Source: JAADHU01 sp964446495
GTDB lineage: Bacteria; Pseudomonadota; Gammaproteobacteria; Steroidobacterales; Woeseiaceae
Assembly: GCA_964446495.1 (NCBI GenBank)
Contig: CAYUOY010000081.1
Span: forward strand, 1 to 17,280
DNA length: 17,280 bases
Direction of reading: 5' to 3'
Shown one piece after another: positions 7,694 to 14,870 of the stretch. The translations under genes were made by a program, and so were the position numbers. Position 1 is the stretch's first letter. The number at the start of each line of letters is the position of its first letter. The notes beneath the pieces were generated by a model, which made no database searches, had not been told where the DNA came from, and was given only the letters and a program-made list of their open reading frames with translations.

Positions 7694-8449
7694 ATGATAA
7701 ATGACCCGACGTTTTATGCGGCCACCGTTCCGGCGATACTTATTTTCGGCATATCCAAAGGTGGCTTTGGCGGGGGTCTCGGCGTTCTGGCCATACCGTT
7801 AATGGCACTGGTCATGTCGCCCATTCAGGCCGCCGCGATTCTTTTACCTATTTTGTGCCTCATGGATCTTTTCGGTTTGTGGGCCTATCGAGGCAAATGG
7901 GTCAGGCATGAACTGGTCCTCCTCATTCCCGCTTCCTTGCTTGGCATTGGCATTGGGACGTTGTTATTCGAATATATGAGCCCGGCGATTATTCGCTTGT
8001 TGCTGGGAACCATCGCGATCGCGTTTACGCTGCAATACTGGCTGCAGAAGAACAATCAATCTGCCACATCGCTTAACTATTCGAACTCAATGGCGATTGT
8101 CGCCGCCGGCACGGCCGGCTTCACAAGTTTTGTTGCGCATGCCGGTGCGCCGCCGTTGAACATGTACCTGTTACGACGCGGTCTGGACCGTACCCGGTTT
8201 GTTGCCACATCGGTGGCATTTTTCGCCGTCGTCAACTACGTCAAACTCATCCCGTACGCGTGGCTTGGGCAGTTCGACCGCAGCAACCTGCTCACCGCAC
8301 TCGTACTCGCCCCGCTTGCCCCGATTGGCATCTATGCCGGGGTCTGGTTGCACCACCGGGTGAGCGATCGATTTTTCTTTCGCTTCGTTTACGTGCTGCT
8401 GTTCGTCGTCGGTGTCAAGTTGATCTATGACGGTGTTACGGGTTTGTAA
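7694..8449 (+). CDS. TauE/SafE family membrane permease (sulfite/organosulfonate exporter-like)
   Basis: The 251-residue product is a polytopic inner-membrane protein of the TauE/SafE (DUF81) family, some members of which export sulfite, sulfoacetate or related anions. The two-repeat pattern is visible: the first repeat carries GISKGGFGGGLGVLAIPL (19-36) and the second GTAGFTSFVAHAGAPPLN (139-156). About seven to eight hydrophobic helices are seen, ending at VLLFVVGVKLIYDGV. Length matches the usual 240-270. The ATG at 7694 starts the family-like N-terminus; an ATG at 7690 is out of frame and closes at once. The substrate cannot be told from sequence and no sulfur-oxidation gene is adjacent. 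Its 3' end overlaps the convergent octaheme cytochrome gene by 14 bases. Confidence 0.88.
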   Translation: MINDPTFYAATVPAILIFGISKGGFGGGLGVLAIPLMALVMSPIQAAAILLPILCLMDLFGLWAYRGKWVRHELVLLIPASLLGIGIGTLLFEYMSPAIIRLLLGTIAIAFTLQYWLQKNNQSATSLNYSNSMAIVAAGTAGFTSFVAHAGAPPLNMYLLRRGLDRTRFVATSVAFFAVVNYVKLIPYAWLGQFDRSNLLTALVLAPLAPIGIYAGVWLHHRVSDRFFFRFVYVLLFVVGVKLIYDGVTGL

Positions 8450-10745
8450 GTCCCGCCAAGAACTCAGCGATACTCCTGTTCTCCGGGTACTGAGCTTGCA
8501 ATCGTCGACCTTCACTGCGAGCCTGATCATAGTGCCCGGCCGCGAATAACATTGTGGCCAGGCCCCAGCCAATATCGAAATCTCCGGGAAAGGTCTGGCT
8601 CGCGGCGCGCATCGCCACTATCCCATCATCGGGATGTCCCAGAGAATTCAATGCCACGGCATGAACATAGATAAAACGCCTGTTGTCAGGCGCCAGCGTC
8701 GCTGCGATCGCAAGTTCTTTCAACGCGGCTCCGGATTCGTTGCTGCGAAACAGCGCCAGACCCAGAGTGTGATGCAAGGCGGCGCTGTTTTCATTGAGAG
8801 CCAGGCCCTCCTGCAACAGTTGTCGTCCTTCCTCGTCACGATTCAGCTGTCGATACAGGTCTGCCAGATTAACGCGCGCCGCAACTGCCAATGGCTCCAT
8901 GGCGAGCGCGCGACGATACATCAATTCTGACTGCGGGAAATCACCACGATCCCGATAGACGGCAGCAAGGTTAGTCTGCGCTTCCGGTCGTTCTGCGACC
9001 GCTCTCTGCGCCGCCAGATATTCCTTCTCCGCTGCATTGAAAGCGGCCTGGCTTCCTTGCGGCAATTGTCCTCTCAACGGAGACAGGAGACTGAACGCCT
9101 CGATTCGCAGTACCAGTAAAGAATCCTCAAGACTGCGTATGGCGGCCTGTACTTGAAGCTCGGACGGCGCGGCCTGTAATGCCTGCAACGCACCCAGTCG
9201 TATCAGCCCATCCGGATTGCCAATGCCCTCACGAATTGCGCCGAGGGAAGTGGTATCGAGCGGCGCGGTGAGCAATGACAAGGCCGTCGCCCTCGCAATA
9301 CCAGGAAATTGTGTATTCATCGCCGCGTGGGCCAGCATGGTGTTAGCACCGGCAGCTGAGCGACGACCTGCGTGGATCGCCTGCGCAAAATGATCGGGGC
9401 GCTGATCGCCATACCAGTCGACGATCTTTGCAGCGGCCCATTCGGCTCCTTCCGCCTCATGACAGTTGCTGCAGGCATTCGGTGAACCCGTCGCTACGGT
9501 CAGGTCAGGCCGCGGCAAACGGAAACTGTGATCTCGACGCCCATCTATCACCATGTAGTCACGAGAAGGCATATGACAGTCCACACAGGCAACCTGCTGC
9601 GGTTCGTGCCGGTGATGCTCTGTGGTCGAAAAACGAGCTGGCAAATGGCAAGTACTGCAAACATTGCTCACCTCCCCTTCCGCCTTAAGTGTTGCCGTAT
9701 GCGGATCGTGACAATCGGTACAAGTCACACCTGCCTGATACATTTTGCTTTGCAGGAACGAGCCCCAGACATAGACCTCGTCCTGAATCTGGCCGTCTGG
9801 AAAATAGAGTCCGTCATCCAGAAGAGCCGGCCGATGCGTGGCGAGCAATGGCTGTCCGAATTGATAATCATCGCTCATCACCGAACGGCGCGAGTGACAT
9901 CGACCACAGGACTCTGGCTGTTGCGGGGGACGCGTCGGCAACTCACTGCGAGCGGCAATGCCTGTCTCGGCATTCATTTCCCAAACGGAACGACCCGTGT
10001 CGTTAAAATCGACAGTGAGTCCCATGGTGCCGGCAAGCGTTCCGGCATTCGCCGCTGCGACGTGACGTGAGCCAGGACCGTGGCAACCTTCGCAACCTAC
10101 ATTGATTTCGGACCAGGTCGTATCGAATGTTTGTGTATCGCTGCTGAAGTTCTTCTGCAGATCAGTGGAGTGACACTCCGCACACATGTAGTTCCAGTTC
10201 TGCTCACGACCGGTCCAGTGCAACAGATCGTCATGAGCTATGGACTCCTCACCATAAACATGAAACCAGCGTTGGCCCCCATCGGCCTCATCTCGACTGT
10301 CCCAGGCCAGGGGTAAAGTTTGCAGGCGACCGCCACTAAACTCGATCAGGTATTGCTGTAGTGGTGTAACCCCGAACGTGTATCGAATTTCAAACTCGGA
10401 GAGTTTGCCTTGTTCGTTTTCGGTCTTGACCCAGTATTTGCCATTCCGGGTAAAAAAGAAGCTGTCAACACCGGCCACCTGAATGGTGGCGTCGTGGAAA
10501 TCGCCCAGCACGGTTTCTGCACTGGCATGCTGCATGGCGAGATCGTGATGCGAACCCGACCAGCTTTGATATTGTGGCTCATGGCAACTGGCGCATTCAC
10601 CCGAACCCGTGAAAGTAGCCGGGCCGGCAACGATCGGCTCAGACGGCGGCAAAGGCTCATTCGTCCCTTCACAGGACGTCAGCAAGCCGATCAGAAACAA
10701 CAGAATAACCGGCAGAAAACACCAACAAGATCGATCGGACATCAT
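8436..10745 (-). CDS. Octaheme c-type cytochrome lipoprotein with C-terminal TPR domain
   Basis: The 769-residue product is a predicted exported lipoprotein: signal peptide MMSDRSCWCFLPV...LLTS, then lipid-attachment cysteine C25. It has eight CxxCH c-heme motifs: CASCH (51-55), CAECH (188), CEGCH (218), CGRCH (280), CTDCH (342), CSTCH (363), CVDCH (387) and CSNCH (425). Segments around them resemble cytochrome c554/multiheme modules. Residues about 475-565 look HEAT-like helical, and 590-765 contain TPR-like repeats (for example AVYRDRGDFPQSELMYRRALAMEP). Such a protein probably moves electrons in the periplasm or at the outer membrane, with the TPR part binding a partner; it may carry catalytic hemes. 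ATG 10745 gives a normal lipoprotein signal; a GTG at 10793 with upstream GGAG is an alternative. It overlaps the TauE/SafE gene by 14 bases at its 3' end. Confidence 0.88.
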   Translation of the reverse strand: MMSDRSCWCFLPVILLFLIGLLTSCEGTNEPLPPSEPIVAGPATFTGSGECASCHEPQYQSWSGSHHDLAMQHASAETVLGDFHDATIQVAGVDSFFFTRNGKYWVKTENEQGKLSEFEIRYTFGVTPLQQYLIEFSGGRLQTLPLAWDSRDEADGGQRWFHVYGEESIAHDDLLHWTGREQNWNYMCAECHSTDLQKNFSSDTQTFDTTWSEINVGCEGCHGPGSRHVAAANAGTLAGTMGLTVDFNDTGRSVWEMNAETGIAARSELPTRPPQQPESCGRCHSRRSVMSDDYQFGQPLLATHRPALLDDGLYFPDGQIQDEVYVWGSFLQSKMYQAGVTCTDCHDPHTATLKAEGEVSNVCSTCHLPARFSTTEHHRHEPQQVACVDCHMPSRDYMVIDGRRDHSFRLPRPDLTVATGSPNACSNCHEAEGAEWAAAKIVDWYGDQRPDHFAQAIHAGRRSAAGANTMLAHAAMNTQFPGIARATALSLLTAPLDTTSLGAIREGIGNPDGLIRLGALQALQAAPSELQVQAAIRSLEDSLLVLRIEAFSLLSPLRGQLPQGSQAAFNAAEKEYLAAQRAVAERPEAQTNLAAVYRDRGDFPQSELMYRRALAMEPLAVAARVNLADLYRQLNRDEEGRQLLQEGLALNENSAALHHTLGLALFRSNESGAALKELAIAATLAPDNRRFIYVHAVALNSLGHPDDGIVAMRAASQTFPGDFDIGWGLATMLFAAGHYDQARSEGRRLQAQYPENRSIAEFLAGLTNP

Positions 10746-10941
10746 AGGAGACGTATTCCGGGCAACGAACAAAAAGCGCAGCAGCCTGCGCACGACAGCC
10801 TACTCCAGGTTATCGTGGAGGCACAAATCGACACAGTCGATTTACGCGTTTCTATTCCCGGCACGGCGACCCGCAAACTTTCTCGCGGGCATCGGCAGTT
10901 CTGCAATTATTATTATTTTGGACTAACGCAATCCGGATCAA

Positions 10942-11154
10942 TTAATCGGCCATAACGTTTTCAGCCTGTGGACCCTTTTGGCCCTGCGTGACTTCCATCG
11001 TTACTTTCTGGCCTTCTTTCAGCGTTTTAAAGCCTTCCATACTGATCGCGCTATGGTGTACGAAAACATCGGGTCCACCTTCTCGCTCAATAAAACCAAA
11101 ACCCTTGTCATCGTTGAACCACTTTACGGTTCCATCTACTCTTTCGCCTGACAT
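10942..11154 (-). CDS. csp: Cold-shock family protein (CspA type)
   Basis: The 70-residue product is a single cold-shock domain that binds single-stranded RNA and DNA in the cytoplasm. The two nucleic-acid-binding motifs are intact: RNP1 KGFGFIE (17-23) and RNP2 VFVHHSAI (30-37), followed by the usual LKEGQKVTMEVTQGQKGPQAENV ending. Length is standard. The ATG at 11154 has AGAGG five bases upstream. The gene is transcribed alone, with a long leader containing a terminator-like hairpin directly ahead of the ribosome-binding site, so attenuation or temperature-dependent folding is plausible. I cannot tell whether it is cold-induced or constitutive. Confidence 0.95.
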   Translation of the reverse strand: MSGERVDGTVKWFNDDKGFGFIEREGGPDVFVHHSAISMEGFKTLKEGQKVTMEVTQGQKGPQAENVMAD

Positions 11155-11457
11155 AACTACCTCTTAACAAAAAAACCGACCGAAGCCGGCACTCTGGCTT
11201 ACCCCCGGCACCACCGGGACTACGGGCATACTACTCACAATAGTCCGAAAAGGGGCAGTTTTGGGCTTAGACAAAGTCCAGATTGTCGCGTCGATGGCCC
11301 CACCGATGGTCATTTTAGCCCTTTATTTACAGCGATATGCCGATACTTGATGAAAAACGCACGACAATTTGACCAATCACGTTCTCGCCGGCAATGACAG
11401 CAGAATGCGCGAGATAGCCATCATTGGAACGTGTGATCCGGCGGGCGTACCTTTGCG
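11155..11457 (-). promoter_or_regulatory. Leader and promoter region of the cold-shock gene
   Basis: These 303 bases contain no gene. They separate the cold-shock gene from the 3' end of the hydroxy-acid dehydrogenase gene on the same strand. On the minus strand, toward the cold-shock gene, three local structures occur in order: CCCGG-N5-CCGGG (11218-11204), a potential AAGCC/GGCTT stem (11200-11183) and a terminator-like hairpin (11189-11169). A TAAAAT at about 11315-11320 (minus) is a possible -10 element, but no good -35 is present. Confidence 0.45.
11169..11189 (-). terminator. Terminator-like hairpin in cold-shock leader
   Basis: On the minus strand CCGGC-TTCG-GTCGG is followed directly by seven T residues. 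The stem is five base pairs (one G-U) and the loop is a UUCG tetraloop, with a further G-U pair possible. It ends only 14 bases before the cold-shock ATG, upstream of its ribosome-binding site, so it cannot be a simple end-of-gene terminator for this gene. It could terminate read-through from upstream or act as an attenuator. The neighbouring AAGCC/GGCTT pairing (11183-11187 with 11196-11200) shares bases with this stem and is mutually exclusive with it. Confidence 0.5.
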
Positions 11458-12615
11458 CTAGTGAGCCGGCAATCGAGCAATCATGGATCTCTTTAACGCT
11501 GATATCTGCTGGCAGCCCATTAGCAACATGTCTCGTTCCATTTCTGTACGCAACAGTTCAATGGCTCGCAGGACACCGGCCGTACCTGCTCCTGCGAGCG
11601 CGTAGAGATACATTCTGCCACCCGAACACGCGGTCGCTCCCATTGCCAGAGCTTTCAATACATGGGTGCCACGCCGAATTCCGCCATCGACGATAATCTC
11701 GATGTCACCGCCTACCGCATCGACGATCGCCGGTAGTTGATCAAACGGCGCCGAGGAGCCGTCCAGTTGCCGACCACCGTGATTCGAAATCATGATAGCG
11801 CTCGCGCCCACCGCAACCGACCGCTTTGCATCATCAACCGACATGATGCCCTTGATTGCAAACGGGCCGCCCCATTCGGCAATTATATCGGCCACATCAT
11901 CCCAATCGATGCCTCGCTTCATTTGGGAATTCAGGTAGTCAACTATGGACGATTGCACGCCGGAACCCAGGGCTGAATAGGGGGACACATTCGGCAGGTC
12001 GAATTTTTTCCGCAGCAGGTAGTTGAAGGTCCACTCCGGATGCACAGCGAAACTCCACAGGCTTTTCGGCGTGAGTGCGGGCGGCGTGGTCATTCCGGTC
12101 AGGTAGTCTCGTTCACGATTGCCGGCAATAATGGCATCGACCGTCAAGGCCAGCGCATCGAATTTGGCTTGCTTGCAGCGGCGAATTAAGTCGCTGGTCA
12201 TCGCCGTGTCATTGTGAATATATAACTGAAACAGTTTTGGTGTCGTACCAGACGCACCCATTTCTTCGATACTCCGGGTCCCAATGGTTGACACCCCGAA
12301 CATTGTGCCGACTGATTCCGCGGCGGCGGCGAGCGCTTGTTCGCCATCGTGATGAAACAGTCGCTGCATGGCAGTCGGCGAAAAAAACAGCGGCATGGAT
12401 AATTCCCGGCCCAGCACCCGGGTTGTCAAATCAACGTCACTCACGCCGGCAAGCACATTGGGAATCAGTTGAACGGAATTGAACGCTTCTGTATTGCGGT
12501 GCAGAGTCACTTCGTCATCCGAGCCTCCGTCGATATAGTGAAAGATGGCGGATGGCAGACGTTGCCTGGCCAGGGTACGAAAATCCTCGGTTCTGTAGCA
12601 GTTTTTCAATCGCAT
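11458..12615 (-). CDS. FMN-dependent alpha-hydroxy-acid dehydrogenase (lactate dehydrogenase/glycolate oxidase family)
   Basis: The 385-residue product oxidises an L-2-hydroxy acid, such as L-lactate, to the 2-oxo acid using FMN. Family features are FHYIDGGSDDE near the N-terminus (active-site Tyr), SPTAMQRLFHHDGE, FQLYIHND, ALTVDAIIAGNRERD, and the key motif SNHGGRQLDG with the catalytic His and substrate-binding Arg (about residues 277-286), then VDGGIRRGTHVLKAL and GGRMYLYALAGAG. Bacterial members usually pass electrons to quinone. The ATG at 12615 is preferred to a GTG at 12621 because GGAG lies seven bases upstream of it and only one base from the GTG. Exact substrate among lactate, glycolate and mandelate is not determined. 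It is divergent from the heme-copper-like gene. Confidence 0.9.
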   Translation of the reverse strand: MRLKNCYRTEDFRTLARQRLPSAIFHYIDGGSDDEVTLHRNTEAFNSVQLIPNVLAGVSDVDLTTRVLGRELSMPLFFSPTAMQRLFHHDGEQALAAAAESVGTMFGVSTIGTRSIEEMGASGTTPKLFQLYIHNDTAMTSDLIRRCKQAKFDALALTVDAIIAGNRERDYLTGMTTPPALTPKSLWSFAVHPEWTFNYLLRKKFDLPNVSPYSALGSGVQSSIVDYLNSQMKRGIDWDDVADIIAEWGGPFAIKGIMSVDDAKRSVAVGASAIMISNHGGRQLDGSSAPFDQLPAIVDAVGGDIEIIVDGGIRRGTHVLKALAMGATACSGGRMYLYALAGAGTAGVLRAIELLRTEMERDMLLMGCQQISALKRSMIARLPAH

Positions 12616-12642
12616 CTGCACTCTCCGGGCGCACTGATTTAT

Positions 12643-12681
12643 TGAATCCAGAGCCTATCACGACCTTGTCGTCCGGATTCA
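12643..12681. repeat. Nested inverted repeat in divergent promoter region
   Basis: TGAATCC (12643-12649) and GGATTCA (12675-12681) form a 7-bp inverted repeat around an inner CGAC-CTT-GTCG hairpin (12661-12671). It lies between the divergent hydroxy-acid dehydrogenase and heme-copper-like genes, about 28 bases upstream of the former's ATG. It could be an operator or a leader structure for either gene. It does not match FNR, NorR, NsrR or LldR sites as I know them. Confidence 0.3.
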
Positions 12682-12766
12682 GCGTTGTCGGCCAGTACGT
12701 GTATGATCAGTAACTGACTATTACGCTCGATACCCAGAGCGACCCCGGACCTGCAGAGACCTTCCA

Positions 12767-14119
12767 TTGTCAGACAACTCCTATCACCTCCCCCTCGACC
12801 GGGACGACATTCGCTGGGCAACGACGGCGTGGCTGTTTCTGGGCCTGGTATCACTCATCGCCGCCGGAATTTTTTCTGTGTTGCTGGTGCTGGCAAGAAC
12901 ACCGGTGGTCCAGAGCTTTATTCCATTCCTGGATTTTTTCCGCGTCTCCCTCGTGGTCCACGTTACGCTGTCTGTCCTGATCTGGCTGTTGGCCTTTTCC
13001 GCCGTGTTGTGGAGTGTGAGTACGACGACCAAAAAACCGTTTTGGGACCGCGCATCGTTTTGGACCGCCGTTGCCGGCACCGCACTGGTTGTCATTGCAC
13101 CGTTTATTGGCGCTGGCAATCCACAAATGAGCAATTACGTTCCGGTACTGGAACATCCGGTATTTTTCGCCGGGCTCGGGCTGTTCATGCTCGGAATAGT
13201 TAGCCACATGACGCGGACTTTGCTGGCACATCGACGAATTGGACCGACCCTGACAGGCTCTGCGGCACTGCAGGCTGGTATTAGCGTGTCGGCGATTGTC
13301 ACGGGTATCGCGATCCTGTCCGTGTTCGGCTCATATCTCGGCTTGCCCGAAAATATGGTTGGTCAGATCTATTACGAATTTCTCTTTTGGGGCGGCGGGC
13401 ATGTCATCCAGTTCAGCTATACGCTACTGATGATGGTCGCGTGGGTTGTACTCGCCGACAGAAGCGGTTGTCGTATCGAACTGACTCCGCGTCTTACGCT
13501 GGTGTTTCTGGTTTTTCTGGCGTTGCCGATAATTACCGTACCGTTTCTCTACGTCGCCCACGATATTGCGTCGCCCGGACATCGACTCGCTTTTACAGAG
13601 CTGATGAAGTACGGAGGCCTCTCCTGCCTGCCGCTCGGACTGGCGGTTTTTGCCAGCCTGTTTAACGCCAGCAAGCCGCAGGGAGAACAACGCTATTTAC
13701 GCTCCGCCCTCATCGCTTCGGTTGCCTTGTTTGCGGCCGGAGGCGTGCTTGGCTTCCTGATAGCAGGCCTGGATATCGTTATACCCGCGCACTATCACGG
13801 AGCGACAGTCGGCGTCACCATCGCCTTTATGGGCCTGACCTTTTACCTGTTGCCGCGCCTGGGTTTCGGACCACTGCCGCCGCGCATGACCTTCTGGCAA
13901 CCGTACTTGTACGGCGGCGGCCAGATGCTACACATCGCCGGACTCGCCTGGACTGGCGGCTATGGAGTACAACGCAAGACGGCGGGCGTCGCCCAGGGCC
14001 TGGATAGAATCGAGGAAATCGCCGGAATGGGCCTGATGGGCTTTGGCGGCCTGATTTCCGTCATCGGCGGACTCCTGTTTCTGATTGTTGCCTGGAAATC
14101 AATACGAGGCAAAGCCTGA
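12767..14119 (+). CDS. Divergent heme-copper oxidase / NO reductase-like subunit I
   Basis: The 450-residue product is an inner-membrane protein with about 12 helices. It carries the heme-copper superfamily histidines: H65 (low-spin heme, LVVHVTLSVLIW), H212 (CuB, WGGGHVIQF), H265 (CuB), H342 and H344 (AHYHGATVGV, high- and low-spin heme). Two departures are visible. The helix-VII pair normally HH reads A264-H265 followed by D266, and the residue four after H212, Tyr in most O2 reductases, is F216. The helix-VII and helix-X surroundings (AHDIASPG, GLTFYLLPRLGF) resemble B-type and NO-reductase-like members. It probably reduces NO, O2 or another small molecule. The start is a TTG with no in-frame ATG upstream before a stop. 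The stop overlaps the next gene's ATG (TGATG). Confidence 0.85.
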   Translation: MSDNSYHLPLDRDDIRWATTAWLFLGLVSLIAAGIFSVLLVLARTPVVQSFIPFLDFFRVSLVVHVTLSVLIWLLAFSAVLWSVSTTTKKPFWDRASFWTAVAGTALVVIAPFIGAGNPQMSNYVPVLEHPVFFAGLGLFMLGIVSHMTRTLLAHRRIGPTLTGSAALQAGISVSAIVTGIAILSVFGSYLGLPENMVGQIYYEFLFWGGGHVIQFSYTLLMMVAWVVLADRSGCRIELTPRLTLVFLVFLALPIITVPFLYVAHDIASPGHRLAFTELMKYGGLSCLPLGLAVFASLFNASKPQGEQRYLRSALIASVALFAAGGVLGFLIAGLDIVIPAHYHGATVGVTIAFMGLTFYLLPRLGFGPLPPRMTFWQPYLYGGGQMLHIAGLAWTGGYGVQRKTAGVAQGLDRIEEIAGMGLMGFGGLISVIGGLLFLIVAWKSIRGKA

Positions 14120-14301
14120 TGGAAATACTGCTATTTACCGGCGTTGCGATCGCCCTATACCTCGCCGCGGACTGGATACTGCAGGCGATAGAGTTGCGTC
14201 AGGGCAAACCATTGAAAAACCGACAGGTAATTTTCTTTGTAATTTTCCTCGTAATGGCGACCATCTCGTTCGAGCTGTTACAGCGAATGTTGAGCTCCTG
14301 A
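14119..14301 (+). CDS. Small two-helix membrane protein, likely partner of the heme-copper-like subunit
   Basis: The 60-residue product has two hydrophobic helices, about residues 2-23 (LLFTGVAIALYLAADWIL) and 38-56 (VIFFVIFLVMATISFELL), joined by a basic loop (LRQGKPLKNRQ). It contains no cysteine or histidine, so it cannot bind heme or copper itself. Its ATG shares one base with the subunit I stop (TGATG), giving translational coupling and suggesting a one-to-one partner, comparable to small accessory subunits of other oxidases. I do not recognise a named family. It is too short to exclude other roles, but the hydrophobic pattern and coupling support a real gene. Confidence 0.7.
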   Translation: MEILLFTGVAIALYLAADWILQAIELRQGKPLKNRQVIFFVIFLVMATISFELLQRMLSS

Positions 14302-14320
14302 ACAAACGCGAAATGCCCGG

Positions 14321-14403
14321 GCGGGTCGGCGTCGGCGGTGTGTGTCCGCGATCGAGTTAAGGCTCTCCGAGTGAGCGGATACACACCGCCGACGCCGACC
14401 CGC
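14321..14403. terminator. 29-bp inverted repeat between convergent operons
   Basis: Arms 14321-14349 and 14375-14403 are complementary over all 29 positions with a single G-U pair, around a 25-base loop. The stem is very GC-rich and contains the internal repetition CGGCGTCGGCG. It lies between the 3' ends of the heme-copper-like operon (stop at 14301) and the hemerythrin operon (stop at 14461), so a bidirectional terminator is the simplest role. No T-run follows on either strand, and the stem is longer than usual intrinsic terminators. A dispersed palindromic repeat is the alternative. Confidence 0.6.
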
Positions 14404-14460
14404 AATCGCACCAAATCCGAATTTCAACCGGAGACCGAGGACCCCGGCACGTTACGCAGA

Positions 14461-14862
14461 CTAATGATGCGAACCTAACTTCCCATGCAATCGCGCATCA
14501 AAGCTACCGAAATGCGTCAGGAACCAGCCTGAAAGACACTCACTCAATTTCCGGAAACCTGCTTCGCGATCCCCGTCAAACGTATCCATCATGTCCCGAA
14601 TCTGGTCGAGCAGTTCCTCATGGTCTTCTTTGTGCGCTTCGTATTCTTCGTAACCTGCCTCGCGCATTACGCGCTCCTCCAAAGCGAAGTGCATTGCAAT
14701 CGCGGTGTGTATATCGCCTAGAAACTGCTCCATGGAATCGGGGTTACGGCGGCCGTGCATTTCCTCATGAATCTCGTTGATGAGCTGGAACATTTGTCGA
14801 TGCTCATCGTCCATCGAATCGATACCGACGGAGTATTCAGATTTCCAGTTGAGCAAAGACAT
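14461..14862 (-). CDS. Bacteriohemerythrin
   Basis: The 133-residue product is a single-domain, soluble hemerythrin that binds O2, and possibly NO, at a non-heme diiron site. All seven expected ligands are visible: H21 (DDEH), H58 and E62 (HFALEE), H77 and H81 (HKEDH), H117 and D122 (THFGSFD). The start VGIDSMDDEHRQMF is typical of the family. The ATG at 14862 is chosen over a TTG at 14868 because AGGA lies seven bases upstream. It is the last gene of the SCO-cytochrome b/Fd/MvhD operon, eight bases after the preceding gene. This placement suggests it delivers or buffers the gas used by, or threatening, the neighbouring heme-copper-like enzyme. Confidence 0.93.
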   Translation of the reverse strand: MSLLNWKSEYSVGIDSMDDEHRQMFQLINEIHEEMHGRRNPDSMEQFLGDIHTAIAMHFALEERVMREAGYEEYEAHKEDHEELLDQIRDMMDTFDGDREAGFRKLSECLSGWFLTHFGSFDARLHGKLGSHH

Positions 14863-14870
14863 GGTCAATC

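Noticed and set aside
12767..14119. Simple annotation as a cbb3-type oxidase catalytic subunit (ccoN)
   Set aside because: The helix-VII histidine pair and the active-site tyrosine are not conserved, and no ccoO or ccoP gene is present.
14321..14403. Insertion-sequence terminal repeats or a CRISPR repeat pair
   Set aside because: Only 25 bases lie between the arms, there is no transposase and no repeat array; a hairpin is the simpler reading.
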